DNA of 52,775 nucleotides from CAZKFN01 sp964552035 (GCA_964552035.1 CAZKFN010000004.1:1-52775); one strand, 5' to 3'. Shown: positions 32,028-41,974, counted from the first letter of the stretch. Notes: generated by a model not told the origin, from the sequence alone. Translations and numbers: made by a program.

Positions 32028-32882
32028 ATGAGAAAACCGATATTGTTTTTACTTTCTTCCTTATTCTTTTTTGGTTATTTTACCAGTTCCGCACAACTTA
32101 GATGGAGCGATATTCAAGGACTAAAGAATGGTAGTTTAAATATACTTTATTCAGAAAACAAACCATTTATTTATACTGAGGATAAAAAATTAAAAGGAAT
32201 TGAAGTGGAAATTTTAGACTCTTTTGTTCAATGGCTAAAGGACAAGAAAGGGATTCAATTAAAATTAAATTATAAAGATTATAATAGTCCTAAAGATGTT
32301 TATGACAGAATAACTATCGCTGTTGATAATACCCTTGCAGCTGGTGGAATATCATACTCTCCTCAATTCTCTTCTAATTCTCGTGTAAATTTTGCTTCCC
32401 CTTATATGAAAAATCCTCTGGTACTAGTAACTATTGGAATAATCCCCACCGCATACAGTCAAGAAGATTTTGAAACTTTATTAGGTGGACAATACGCAGC
32501 GACTATCAGCAATTCTATTCAAGAGCAACACTTAAAAATATTTAGAGAAAGACATCAGCTGAGTTTTGGGAAAATTTTATTTTTAAAATCTGACCAAGAA
32601 ATTATAGATGCCGCTGCTGAAAGTGAAAGGTATTATGGGTATGTTGACTTTATTAATTATTGGAAATACACCCAAGACAATGACAAATTTGTAAAAACTC
32701 AAAACTTAGCTAGTATTGAGAGTAATTATTATAGCTTTAGTTTCCCAATAGGCTCAGATTGGCATTTTGCAATTAATGAATTTTTAGAATCCGGCTTAGG
32801 GTTTACCTCAACCATGGAATATAAAGAAATATTGAAAAAATATTTACCACAGGAAGTATACAAAAAAGTAAATATTGATTAA
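32028..32882 (+). CDS. Orphan periplasmic family-3 solute-binding protein
   Basis: A 284-residue secreted protein. I chose the ATG at 32028; a TTG seven codons upstream is weaker. The signal is MRKPILFLLSSLFFFGYFTSSAQ. The mature protein has the bacterial extracellular solute-binding (SBP_bac_3) fold: NKPFIYTEDKKLKGIEVEIL, DRITIAVDNTLAAGGISYSP, VNFASPYMKNPLVLVTIG, and a C-terminal SNYYSFSFPIGSDWHFAIN. This family binds amino acids or similar small molecules. No ABC permease or ATPase lies nearby; its neighbours are the coiled-coil lipoprotein (divergent) and kbl. It may feed a distant transporter or act in sensing. Ligand unknown. Confidence 0.78.
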   Translation: MRKPILFLLSSLFFFGYFTSSAQLRWSDIQGLKNGSLNILYSENKPFIYTEDKKLKGIEVEILDSFVQWLKDKKGIQLKLNYKDYNSPKDVYDRITIAVDNTLAAGGISYSPQFSSNSRVNFASPYMKNPLVLVTIGIIPTAYSQEDFETLLGGQYAATISNSIQEQHLKIFRERHQLSFGKILFLKSDQEIIDAAAESERYYGYVDFINYWKYTQDNDKFVKTQNLASIESNYYSFSFPIGSDWHFAINEFLESGLGFTSTMEYKEILKKYLPQEVYKKVNID

Positions 32883-32955
32883 AAATCTTATCTAATCACA
32901 CTTAGTGTTAGTTAGCTAATTAATATAAAGATTTAAAATAAAAACTATTAAAATT

Positions 32956-34143
32956 ATGTACGGGAAAATACAAGAACACTTACAAAAGGAACTTCAACAA
33001 ATTAAAGAAGAAGGACTGTATAAAAAAGAACGAATCATTACCTCTCCACAAGGAGCGGAGATTCAACTGGATAGTGGACAAAAAGTAATTAACTTTTGTG
33101 CAAATAACTATTTGGGATTATCCTCACATCCAAAAGTTATTCAAGCTGCAAAAGATGCTCTAGATAGTCATGGCTACGGAATGTCTTCTGTGCGCTTTAT
33201 TTGTGGAACTCAAGATATCCACAAAGAACTTGAAGCTAAGATTGCTGAATTTTGTGGAACAGAGGACACCCTATTATACGCTGCTGCATTTGATGCTAAT
33301 GGTGGAGTATTTGAACCTCTACTCACTGATCAAGATGCCATTATTTCTGATTCGTTAAATCACGCTTCCATTATTGACGGAGTTCGCTTATGTAAAGCTG
33401 CTCGATATCGTTATGAGAACAATAATATGGAAGATTTAGAGGAACAATTAAAAAAAGCTAAAGCACAACGTTTTAAGATTATCGTAACCGATGGAGTTTT
33501 CTCTATGGATGGGTACGTTGCCCAATTAGATAAAATCTGTGATTTAGCTGATAAATATGATGCTTTAGTAATGGTAGATGATTGTCATGCGCATGGATTT
33601 ATCGGTAAAACAGGAAGAGGCACACCAGAATACTGTGATGTAATGGGAAGAGTAGATATTATTACCGGCACCTTAGGTAAAGCACTTGGTGGCGCAATGG
33701 GTGGTTTTACAACAGGCAGAAAAGAAATTATTGACATGTTACGTCAACGATCAAGGCCTTATTTATTCTCCAATTCACTTACTCCTTCTATTGTTGGGGC
33801 TTCCATTGCTGTTTTGGACTTATTAAAAGATTCTACTGAACTAAAAGATAAATTAATGAGCAATGTAGCCTACTTTAAAAAAGGAATTTCCGAAGCAGGA
33901 TTCGAATATAAAGATGGAGATTCAGCTATTGTACCCATTATGTTGCATGATGCACAACTCTCACAAGACTTTGCGGACAAACTTTTAGAAGAGGGAATTT
34001 ATGTAATAGGATTCTTTTATCCAGTAGTACCTAAAGGTGAAGCTAGAATAAGAGTGCAACTTTCAGCAGGCCATGAAAAAGAACATTTAGACAAAGCCAT
34101 AAAAGCTTTTATTAAAGTTGGGAAAGAACTTAAGGTTATTTAG
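32956..34143 (+). CDS. kbl: Glycine C-acetyltransferase (2-amino-3-ketobutyrate CoA ligase)
   Basis: A 395-residue PLP-dependent alpha-oxoamine synthase that cleaves 2-amino-3-ketobutyrate with CoA to glycine and acetyl-CoA, completing threonine catabolism. Visible landmarks are NFCANNYLGLSSHPKVI, GMSSVRFICGTQDIHKELE, VDDCHAHGFIGKTGRGTPE and the PLP lysine in GTLGKALGGAMGG. Length is exactly that of the family, and the N-terminal LQKELQQIKEEGLYKKER favours Kbl over the related BioF and HemA. The partner threonine dehydrogenase is not in the window. A strong bidirectional terminator follows. Confidence 0.94.
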   Translation: MYGKIQEHLQKELQQIKEEGLYKKERIITSPQGAEIQLDSGQKVINFCANNYLGLSSHPKVIQAAKDALDSHGYGMSSVRFICGTQDIHKELEAKIAEFCGTEDTLLYAAAFDANGGVFEPLLTDQDAIISDSLNHASIIDGVRLCKAARYRYENNNMEDLEEQLKKAKAQRFKIIVTDGVFSMDGYVAQLDKICDLADKYDALVMVDDCHAHGFIGKTGRGTPEYCDVMGRVDIITGTLGKALGGAMGGFTTGRKEIIDMLRQRSRPYLFSNSLTPSIVGASIAVLDLLKDSTELKDKLMSNVAYFKKGISEAGFEYKDGDSAIVPIMLHDAQLSQDFADKLLEEGIYVIGFFYPVVPKGEARIRVQLSAGHEKEHLDKAIKAFIKVGKELKVI

Positions 34144-34200
34144 TTCCAGACCACAGGAATTAAGTTATTAGTAGTTTTAAGAAAAAATCCTAATAAAAAA

Positions 34201-34235
34201 AGTAGCTGTCTCAAAACTGAAACAGCTACTTTTTT
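34201..34235 (+). terminator. Bidirectional terminator between kbl and ppiD
   Basis: AGTAGCTGT (34201-34209) pairs with ACAGCTACT (34222-34230), with A-tracts before and T-tracts after (34231-34235). It serves convergent kbl (plus) and ppiD (minus). Confidence 0.88.
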
Positions 34236-34256
34236 ATTTTTATATAGTTTTAATTA

Positions 34257-36307
34257 TTAATAAAATACCGTTCTATTGTCTTTAATATCGGCCCTCTTTT
34301 CTAGTGCTTTCAAAAACTCTCTTTGCGAATATCTTACATGAATTTCATTAGAAGCTTCTATTCTAACCGTTTCTATATCTAGATTATCTGAAGAACTTTT
34401 GGAGTCTACTTGAACAACAAACACCCCTGTCTCTCCTTTAATAGGTACGCTAAGTTGTCCTTGTGAAAGGCTCATTACTTTCCCAACAACTTTGGGCTCA
34501 ACCCCAGCCTCAGGAAGATAAGGATTAGCAAAACTAACATTCGATGCAGTATGAACACTTAAGTTTAATGCACTAGCTATCGAACTAATCTCTGAAGCGT
34601 TTACTCCATTAAACTCCTTAATAAAATTCTCCGCTTTCTTTTCTTGTTTAGCAAGATGTTCTACTCTATTTTTCACTTTTTCAAAAGGAGCCACTCCATC
34701 ATCACTTACATTTTCTATAGCTACTACTACAAAAGCATCTCCTACATCATAAGCTTCAGAAACTTGACCTTCTTTTGCCTCTTTTGCCCACCGAACAATA
34801 TCTCTAGATGCTACAAGTCCTGGTATTGAAGAAGATTTATCATCAATAGTCACTGACCTTCTTTGAATATTCTTTTCATTTACAACGGAATTAAAAGACT
34901 CTAAATCCCTCACTTCAATAGAAAAACTATTGGCTTTATTAAATATATTAGCATAGGTTTCATTTCCAGGAGTTGCATTAACCACCAACTTGGCAATCTG
35001 CACTTTTTCAATAAGTTTTGTTCTATCCGTTACTTCAATTATATGGTATCCAAACTGGGTTAAAACTTTAGTAAAACTCCCTATTTCACTAGAAAATGCA
35101 GCATCATTAAAAGGTTTTACCATTATTCCTTCTGTAAACCAGCCCAAATCACCACCTTCTCTAGCCGAAGCGACATCGTCAGAATTTTCTTCTGCCAATT
35201 CTTCCATTGGGGTTCCATTATTTAACATTTCCAATAAACTATCTGCAATGTGCTCTGCTTCCTCGAGGCTTCTATCTTGAGCATTAATTAAGATATGACT
35301 TGCTTTTACAGAATCCGGGACTAATTTTCTATCGGATAATTTATATACAGTATAACTATTTTGTCCTTCAATTGGTCCAAGCATATACCCTATGTCTTCT
35401 GTCCAAAAGGAGGAATCTATACCCTCAGGGGCATTTTCAAAACTATAATAAGTATCGTCAAACCTCTGATCAGAATTTGCACTCACAAATAAAGAATCAT
35501 CTGATGTTTCCCCAAACTCTTTATATAAAGCTTCAACAGTCTTTTTTATTTGAGCGATATCTAATTCAGACGGATCAACTGGGAAGTAAGCATAAAGTAA
35601 CTTTTATTAGCGTCATAATAATTGCGCATATCTTTATCACTAACTTCAACATCTACATCATCAATGGAGGCAAAATCTTTATATAAATATTTAAAAGACA
35701 TCAATTCTTCATTTTCTAAAGCTGCCATCTTTGCTAACTCTGTAGGTAAATACATCCCTTTAACAATTAAGTTCGCAAACTTCTCTGAACGTTGTTCCTT
35801 TTTCAATGCCTGTTCAAACCTCACCCATTGTCCTTTTAATTGAGGATCTTGATTTAAGTTTTGTAAAAACAGCAAAACAGAGGTTTTGTCAAATTGGCCT
35901 GTCTCAGGATTTCTAAATGCTTGAACAATATTGGGGTGAGGGTTATCTCCCTGAACCATATCAAACAGTTCTTTAGATGTTACATTAACTCCTAATTTAT
36001 CCATTTGTGAACCAATGAGAATTTCAGTTAAAAAGTTATTCCATACTTCTTCCCTTATCTCACTTTTAGTATCCTCATCAAGAATATCTTCTTCCATATT
36101 TGCTTGATAATTATCGTAAGCCTCTTGCAAACGCATATCAAACTCTGCTGGTGAAACCTTTGTTCCATTCACTTCAGCTATAGTTGAAGGTCCCATTTGC
36201 ATACCTTGAGAACTAAAAAGATCAGTAAGTACAAAAGCCATAATTGCACCTCCAACTATTATTAATACAAGGGTTGAACGCTCTCTAATTTTTCCAGTAA
36301 TTGCCAT
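34257..36307 (-). CDS. ppiD: Periplasmic peptidyl-prolyl isomerase PpiD, one-base frameshift
   Basis: A membrane-anchored foldase. The N-terminal part (start 36307) has the inner-membrane anchor STLVLIIVGGAIMAFVLTDLF and a SurA-N chaperone domain (FDMRLQEAYDNYQ). The second part carries a parvulin domain: VKASHILINAQDRSLEEAEHI ... EEL, GGDLGWFTEGIMVKPFNDAAF, FGYHIIEV. The frames meet at four coding As at 35602-35605. The first frame runs on to a stop at 35561; the second begins with a stop. Adding one A gives NKKLLYAYFPVDPSELD, a sensible join, and a 683-residue protein typical of Bacteroidota PpiD. So this is probably a homopolymer error or a recent single-base loss. It ends the coaX-lptC operon. 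Confidence 0.85.
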
Positions 36308-36463
36308 TTATATCATTAATTTTTAGGTTTGCGAATATACGATTGTAAAATGAATAAAAAAAGATGAAATTTATCCTTATTTATCAATCAATCTTCTATA
36401 AGTTATAAATTTTGTTTAGAATTTAAATGCAAAGGTATAATAAAAGCCAGTAATATTGATTAT

Positions 36464-37729
36464 TTAATTTTCTTTAGCAAGTTGTAAATGGACTAAATCA
36501 ATCTTATTCTCAAATACCTTCTTAATGGTAAAGGTCAACCCCTCCAAAGTAATTTGGTCATTCATCTTGGGAATATTCTCAAAAGAATCGATAATTAAGC
36601 CTGCTAAGGTTTTATAATTTTCCGAAACGGGTAGCCCAATATTGTATTCATTATTTATATAATCTATTTCTAAACGAGCTGAGAAAAGAAACTCATATTC
36701 ATTGATCTTATTTTCAACCAGTTCTTCTTTATCATGCTCATCCTCAATCTCTCCAAAAATTTCTTCAATTACGTCTTCAATGGTAAGTACTCCTGCTGTT
36801 CCTCCAAATTCATCGACAACCACCCCTATACTTTTATGTTCTTTCATGAGCAAATGTAGAATTTCAATTGCCGACATAGATATGGGCAAAATAGGAATTG
36901 GCAATAGAATCTCTTTTATGCTCTTGGGTTGCTTAAACAATTCAAAAGAGTGAGTATATCCAATAATATTATCAATGGTATCTTTATAAATCAAAATTTT
37001 AGAAAACCCCGTTTCTATAAAACGCTCTTTTAAAAGCTCAATATCATCTTCAATATCTAAAGCAACAATCTCTGTACGAGGAATTAAACATGCTCTTGCT
37101 TTTATTTTAGAAAAATCTAATGCATTTTGAAAAATTTGCACCTCATGATTTATTTCCTCTTGATTCTCTATATATTCTGTTCCCTCTCTAATAAAATATT
37201 CCAAATCTACTCTACCAAAATCTAATTCCTCTGCCGTAACAACATCTGAAGAAAATAATTTTAATAACATTTCGGAAATACTAATAATTATCAACATGGG
37301 AATAAGTAAAATCCAGTAAACTATTAGTAGTGGAATAGCAAAAATATTTAAGACATTATTAGGGTTGATTCTAAACAGCATTTTAGGCAAAAATTCAGCT
37401 GTAACTAAAATTATAATGGTTGATATTATTGTTTGTAACAACAACAACAAAACATCGGAATGAATAATGTTTCCAAGGAAAGGTTCCAAAATTTTAGCCA
37501 TGTAAATACCATAAATTACTAAAGCAATATTGTTGCCTACAAGTAGAGTTCCAATAAATTTTGAAGGCTTTTTTAAAAACTTGGAAAGAATTTTAGCCAT
37601 AAAGCTACCTTTTTTCTCATCCAATTCAATTTTTAATTTATTAGCTGAAACAAAGGCTATTTCCATTCCAGAGAAAAAGAAGGAAAATATTAAAGTAATT
37701 CCTATGATACTCCAATAAAAGCTACTCAT
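36464..37729 (-). CDS. CNNM/CBS-domain membrane protein (hemolysin/CorC family)
   Basis: A 421-residue protein. The first 190 residues are the CNNM (DUF21) membrane domain with four hydrophobic segments: GITLIFSFFFSGMEIAFVSANKL, then IGTLLVGNNIALVIYG. Two CBS domains follow (CLIPRTEIVALDIEDDIELL; ISMSAIEILHLLMKEHKSIGVVVDEFGGTAGVLTIEDVIEEIFGEIEDEHD), then a C-terminal CorC/HlyC transporter-associated domain. Members are thought to export Mg2+ or similar cations. The related GldE has the same layout, but gldD is not adjacent, so I do not call it GldE. Part of the operon running from coaX to ppiD. Confidence 0.88.
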   Translation of the reverse strand: MSSFYWSIIGITLIFSFFFSGMEIAFVSANKLKIELDEKKGSFMAKILSKFLKKPSKFIGTLLVGNNIALVIYGIYMAKILEPFLGNIIHSDVLLLLLQTIISTIIILVTAEFLPKMLFRINPNNVLNIFAIPLLIVYWILLIPMLIIISISEMLLKLFSSDVVTAEELDFGRVDLEYFIREGTEYIENQEEINHEVQIFQNALDFSKIKARACLIPRTEIVALDIEDDIELLKERFIETGFSKILIYKDTIDNIIGYTHSFELFKQPKSIKEILLPIPILPISMSAIEILHLLMKEHKSIGVVVDEFGGTAGVLTIEDVIEEIFGEIEDEHDKEELVENKINEYEFLFSARLEIDYINNEYNIGLPVSENYKTLAGLIIDSFENIPKMNDQITLEGLTFTIKKVFENKIDLVHLQLAKEN

Positions 37730-37757
37730 ACATCAAAGATATTAAATCCAAAGATAT

Positions 37758-37961
37758 TCATTTATCTGATGGCTTTTCCCTTTCGTAAGCTTTTCTCTGT
37801 TTACGACGAATTACAAATAAAATTATAGAAACTACTGAAAATAAATAAAAATAAAGTGCATCAGGCCCAACATCTTGAAAAGTCCAATACAATGCAATTA
37901 TAAATGTAATAATGCAAAGCATTAACCACATCTTTTCCATAAACTTAAGTACTCTAATCAT
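37758..37961 (-). CDS. Small two-segment membrane protein between lptC and the CNNM gene
   Basis: A 67-residue protein with two hydrophobic segments (WLMLCIITFIIALYWTF and ALYFYLFSVVSIILFVI) and a Lys/Arg-rich tail (RRKQRKAYEREKPSDK). No motif that I recognise. It overlaps lptC by eight bases (37954-37961) and is 28 bases from the CNNM gene, so it is almost certainly translated as part of that operon. A role in the envelope is inferred from its neighbours only. Confidence 0.7.
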   Translation of the reverse strand: MIRVLKFMEKMWLMLCIITFIIALYWTFQDVGPDALYFYLFSVVSIILFVIRRKQRKAYEREKPSDK

Positions 37962-38502
37962 CTTTTATACTAATTACCCCTTTAGGTTTTAATATCTTAT
38001 ATTCTGTAAAGTCTTGATTAGACTCTAACCCTTCTCCTGTTATAATCTCATTTTGAGTAGTGATTTTTACAAAAACATTAGAAGTTATTTTTGCTGTCTT
38101 TTTATCCCATATTAAATGCTCTGTATTTAGTTGTTCTCCTTTATTATTGATTACCACTACGTCTTCCTTAGCCTCCATTCGATCAGCATATTTTAAATCT
38201 ATAGCATAATTTGCTGTTAATTGAGAACTAACTTCCATTAAAGAATCGAAAATCTGTATTTTCACTCCTTTAGGCATCTCCATATATGGTTCTTCTCCTT
38301 CATATTGATCCATTACAGGAGCATTTAATTGAAAATCAGGCCTACCAGAAGTACTGTATATAATTTCTACATCTTCAGTAGTTTGAATAGGTAATGCTTT
38401 CTCTTCTAATTGTATAATTTCAATATCTTTATTTTCACAAGAAAAAAGCATGCTCAAAAGAGCCAAAATAATCAACTCTACAAACATGCTTTTAGGCGTC
38501 AT
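37954..38502 (-). CDS. lptC: LPS export ABC transporter periplasmic protein LptC
   Basis: A 182-residue LptC, which connects LptB2FG to the LptA bridge carrying LPS across the periplasm. I set the start at the ATG at 38502, directly before a lipoprotein-type signal (MTPKSMFVELIILALLSMLFSC). A longer in-frame start at 38565 would overlap the TPR gene. The beta-jellyroll pattern is visible: VEIIYSTSGRPDFQLNAPVM, MEMPKGVKIQIFDS, KYADRMEAKEDVVVIN, NTEHLIWDKKTAKITSN, TGEGLESNQDFTEYKI, the last being the classic LptC 'GxGLxSNQDFxxYxI' ending. It fits an operon for envelope biogenesis. Confidence 0.9.
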   Translation of the reverse strand: MTPKSMFVELIILALLSMLFSCENKDIEIIQLEEKALPIQTTEDVEIIYSTSGRPDFQLNAPVMDQYEGEEPYMEMPKGVKIQIFDSLMEVSSQLTANYAIDLKYADRMEAKEDVVVINNKGEQLNTEHLIWDKKTAKITSNVFVKITTQNEIITGEGLESNQDFTEYKILKPKGVISIKDD

Positions 38503-38524
38503 ATACCTATTGAGTAGATTCAAA

Positions 38525-39826
38525 TTAAAATCTAGCTTTTGTTGATTCATTAATCCAACATTCAATCTTTATTGAATCCCCTTCTTTAATTCCTTCAAAA
38601 AAACAATCTCCTTTTTCAGGGAAGTATTTCTTATACGTTGCAATCCTACTATTAGCCGCTTCAGCAACTGAAGGGTCTATGCTCTTAGCTTTCATAAAAT
38701 AATCTTCTGCTAACCAATATACTGCTTTAGAGTAACATGCGCTTTCTGCTTTACACACATTTTCAGAAGAGGCAATCATATTTCCTATTAGTATGTATGG
38801 GCGCCCTTCATTAGGTCGAATACTCGCAGCTTTTAAAGCTGCAGTTTTCCCTTGAGTATAAGAAGCCATATTGCTATATGCCTGAGCTAAAATAATATAA
38901 TTCCTATAATTGGCTGCCTCGTTTTCTGTTAAGTCAATAGCTTCTTTAAAATACTCCACTGCCTTTGCATTGCTATTCTTCTTAAGGTTCATCACTCCCA
39001 TATTATAGGCTGAGTTAGCAGAAGGGTCTTTCTCATGCATCCCTTGAGCAATTTTAAAAAAGACTTCTTCATCTGTACAATTTTTGCTGTCCAACAGCTT
39101 AGAAGTTCTATTTAACCAATCGATGTTATCCTTATTCACCTCGTAATTATCTTCAGCCATTTTGACCAAAATTTCACAACTTAAATAAGGTCCTGCTATT
39201 ATTTCAACCACCTCTTGGGCACGCTCGAAATAGTTCTTAGATTGAGCATTCTCTTCATGAGTTATATTGTAATCTAAAATTTCACTAACTGTTGAAAATA
39301 CTTCAACCACAGAATCGGCATCAAATTTTTTATTCTTCTCCATGATAACTGCTGCATTCATATAAGAAACCAAGGCGCCAGATTGAGATTTCAAGCCTTC
39401 TAATTGAATTGATTTTTCTAAAACATGATAAGCACTTTCATAATCCTTCTGAGCCAATCGCAACATATCTGCACCTTTTCTTCCCAATACATATCCTTCT
39501 TTACCAAAATTCTCAATCCTTTGATCGTAAATTAAAAATAGGGAATCTATGTATATAGCTCTAACTTCATCAGATGTTGCATTTTTAATTTTGTCATCCA
39601 TCATTGTTATACCATCTAAATACATTCTTTCTGAAGAAGCTGGACAGGTAGAATAAGCAATTTGCCAAAATTCATAGGCTTTGTCAAACATATTTTCTTT
39701 AAAATAATCTCTATACAGTGAAAGATTCCTCACACAATTGGCACTATCTGCCCCAAATTTTCCATCTTGAGCGAAAATCGGAAAGCTAAGTAATGAAATC
39801 AATGCTATTAGAACAATCTTTTTCAT
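38525..39826 (-). CDS. Secreted tetratricopeptide-repeat protein
   Basis: A 433-residue protein with a signal peptide (MKKIVLIALISLLSFPIFAQ). Several TPR-like helical pairs follow; clear ones are SAYNMGVMNLKKNSNAKAVEYFKEAIDLT and NYIILAQAYSNMASYTQGKTAALKAASIRPNEGRPYILIGNM near the C-terminus. It is conserved between coaX and lptC in flavobacteria, and probably acts in the periplasm, perhaps as an assembly scaffold with the neighbouring outer-membrane protein. No more specific function is known to me. Confidence 0.8.
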   Translation of the reverse strand: MKKIVLIALISLLSFPIFAQDGKFGADSANCVRNLSLYRDYFKENMFDKAYEFWQIAYSTCPASSERMYLDGITMMDDKIKNATSDEVRAIYIDSLFLIYDQRIENFGKEGYVLGRKGADMLRLAQKDYESAYHVLEKSIQLEGLKSQSGALVSYMNAAVIMEKNKKFDADSVVEVFSTVSEILDYNITHEENAQSKNYFERAQEVVEIIAGPYLSCEILVKMAEDNYEVNKDNIDWLNRTSKLLDSKNCTDEEVFFKIAQGMHEKDPSANSAYNMGVMNLKKNSNAKAVEYFKEAIDLTENEAANYRNYIILAQAYSNMASYTQGKTAALKAASIRPNEGRPYILIGNMIASSENVCKAESACYSKAVYWLAEDYFMKAKSIDPSVAEAANSRIATYKKYFPEKGDCFFEGIKEGDSIKIECWINESTKARF

Positions 39827-39848
39827 GGTTTAATTTTATTTAATTTAT

Positions 39849-41201
39849 TTAATCATATTTGCGTTTAGTGAACCATTTATCGTTAATCACAGCTCCAAAA
39901 TGGATGTTAAAGAAATTCTCTTCTATTAAGTTGCTCTGATTTAATCCTCTCCTCCCTGCTTCAAATGCAAGGTTAAGTGTAGTCAATGAACGCCTCAACG
40001 GTAAAGCTACTCCAAAGCTTATGCCAAACTCAGGGATTGATTTCCCTTCTATTTGAATTAATGAGCTATTATACTGTGCTCCAAAACGATATCCCATTTG
40101 CTTAAAATAAGACCCAAAAGAGGATAGGTCGCTAAAACTTTCATACCCTAAAGCAATTTGATGATTGTTTACAAAAGATACTCCCTCAATAGAAGTCTGA
40201 TAACTTCTCCAAGAACGAAGGCTATAGTCAAGTTTAATTAACCATTTCCCTGTTTTTTCTATTCCAAAACCTCCTCCATATATGGGGGCTAATTCTACCC
40301 TTGTATTCTTTGAAGTAATGTTTAGTACGGTATCCTTAAATTCCTCCAATCCAGGCTCTCCCTCATAGGAACCTACAATTTGGTTGCTCTCAGCTTTTAA
40401 ATTAGCTTGTGGTGCAGCAAATAAGCCGACCACCATTCTATATTTTTCGTTAAGATCAGTATAATACTGTAAACCTGTTTCTAAATATAGATCTCCTACG
40501 TTTTTACTACTTTGATCTAAAGAATTAAAAAAATTAGCGCTGTAGTCTTTATTGTAAACAACCCTTTTTTGATCCAATAATCTCCCAAAAATATAACTTG
40601 CTGAAACTCCTAAAGAAAAGCTTTCTCCAAATTCTTTTGCTGCCGTTGCATACAATTGATTTAATCCACCACTTCCCTCATAGCTATATTCTACCAATTC
40701 ATTATTTATTTCAGCAACTTGACTATAGTCATATCCCCGTATTGAAAAAGGACGTAATCCAAAACCAGCTCCCCACTTTTTTCCTATTGGGAAGGCTAGC
40801 GCAACATGACTTAATTGAGCACTGTTATACAATTGTGATTGTCCTTCCGAAACTGCAAGGGTAGAAGATGAAAAAGCAGCTACCTCAAAAACAGTTAAAC
40901 TTAAGTTAGAATAGGAGGATGGATTTTTAGGATTGATGTAATTGCTACGTCTATCGTTAAGATTAATACTGCTACGAGATAAGGAGTCGTTGATTAAAGG
41001 TCTATAGTTAAGCGGGCGCCATGCATATCCTATCCCCCCCATTCCAGCATTTCCGCCATATGCTTTGGATTTTATTAAACCTGCTTCATATTTAGAATAA
41101 GCTGAGTAGGTGTTCTTTTGTGCTTGAACTCCACTTATTATAAGTAGCAAAGCACAACATAATGTGAAAAGTCTATTCACTGTTAAAGATAAGTAATTCA
41201 T
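39849..41201 (-). CDS. Outer-membrane beta-barrel protein linked to coaX and lptC
   Basis: A 450-residue protein with a signal peptide (LFTLCCALLLIISGVQAQ). The mature part is rich in alternating aromatic and Gly strands: NAGMGGIGYAWRP, WGAGFGLRPFSIRGYDYS, LKAESNQIVGSYEG, LEVAAFSSS-type stretches, ending in NIHFGAVINDKWFTKRKYD. It is of the FadL/PorV-like barrel type used in the phylum. The start at 41201 overlaps the end of coaX by 29 bases, with no other Met before the signal, so the genes are translationally linked. Cargo or substrate unknown. Confidence 0.8.
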   Translation of the reverse strand: MNYLSLTVNRLFTLCCALLLIISGVQAQKNTYSAYSKYEAGLIKSKAYGGNAGMGGIGYAWRPLNYRPLINDSLSRSSINLNDRRSNYINPKNPSSYSNLSLTVFEVAAFSSSTLAVSEGQSQLYNSAQLSHVALAFPIGKKWGAGFGLRPFSIRGYDYSQVAEINNELVEYSYEGSGGLNQLYATAAKEFGESFSLGVSASYIFGRLLDQKRVVYNKDYSANFFNSLDQSSKNVGDLYLETGLQYYTDLNEKYRMVVGLFAAPQANLKAESNQIVGSYEGEPGLEEFKDTVLNITSKNTRVELAPIYGGGFGIEKTGKWLIKLDYSLRSWRSYQTSIEGVSFVNNHQIALGYESFSDLSSFGSYFKQMGYRFGAQYNSSLIQIEGKSIPEFGISFGVALPLRRSLTTLNLAFEAGRRGLNQSNLIEENFFNIHFGAVINDKWFTKRKYD

Positions 41202-41907
41202 TTAAGCCTTTTAGCACCAAATTTGGGATTGCAAAGATGGTATTTTTTAATGCTTTTTCAAAAAAGATAGCATCTCCTCCTGTAATTATTGTCTTTATTC
41301 CTCTATAATGCTGATTATAAAAGGAAAAAAAGCCTTCTATTTCTTTAACTGCTCCACATACAGCTCCACTTAAAATAGAGTTCCTTGTAGAATCTCCAAG
41401 TATATTTGGCAATTCTTTAGCATCCCAATCTATTAGGGGTAAGCTATTTGTGAATTGATTCATCGCCTTTAAGCGCATTTTAACACCTGGAGAAATTGCA
41501 CCACCAAGGTAAATCCCTTCAGCCGTTAAAAAATCATAAGTTATACAACTTCCTGCATCAATAAGTAAAACATTTTGTTGTGGATATAATTTTTGAGCTA
41601 CTGCTACCAATGCAATTCTATCCGATCCCAATGTATTTGCCGTAACGTAATTATTTTTAAAAGGTAAAGAAAGCTCTGCATTAAGCCATAATAATGGAAA
41701 ATTAATTTTTTTATAAGGGATTAATTTTTCTGTAGTTTTATTTACTGAAGAAATTATCCCTTTATCAATTTCTTTGATAGGTATAAATTGGTCTAAATTA
41801 GAAAGTTCTTGATTTTTAAAAACAGCTTTCTTAAAAAGATCTCTATTTTTAAATAGTCCCACTTTTGTTCTACTATTTCCAATATCAACTACTAAATGAA
41901 TACTCAT
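41173..41907 (-). CDS. coaX: Type III pantothenate kinase
   Basis: A 244-residue kinase that phosphorylates pantothenate, the first step of CoA synthesis. ASKHA-fold motifs are VVDIGNSRTKVGLF at the N-terminus (phosphate-1), TLGSDRIALVAVA (pantothenate binding), LLIDAGSCITYDFL (phosphate-2), YLGGAISPGVKMRLKAM and TIITGGDA near the C-terminus. It heads the operon that continues into the outer-membrane protein, TPR, lptC, CNNM and ppiD genes. Confidence 0.95.
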   Translation of the reverse strand: MSIHLVVDIGNSRTKVGLFKNRDLFKKAVFKNQELSNLDQFIPIKEIDKGIISSVNKTTEKLIPYKKINFPLLWLNAELSLPFKNNYVTANTLGSDRIALVAVAQKLYPQQNVLLIDAGSCITYDFLTAEGIYLGGAISPGVKMRLKAMNQFTNSLPLIDWDAKELPNILGDSTRNSILSGAVCGAVKEIEGFFSFYNQHYRGIKTIITGGDAIFFEKALKNTIFAIPNLVLKGLNELLIFNSE

Positions 41908-41974
41908 AAATCAAAACTACTAAAAGGATTGAAAAAATTTTGCAAATACTTTAGATAAGTATAAATTTTATTTA

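Noticed and set aside
36464..37729. Gliding protein GldE
   Set aside because: The domain layout fits, but gldD is not adjacent; the lptC/ppiD context matches the generic CNNM protein of this operon.
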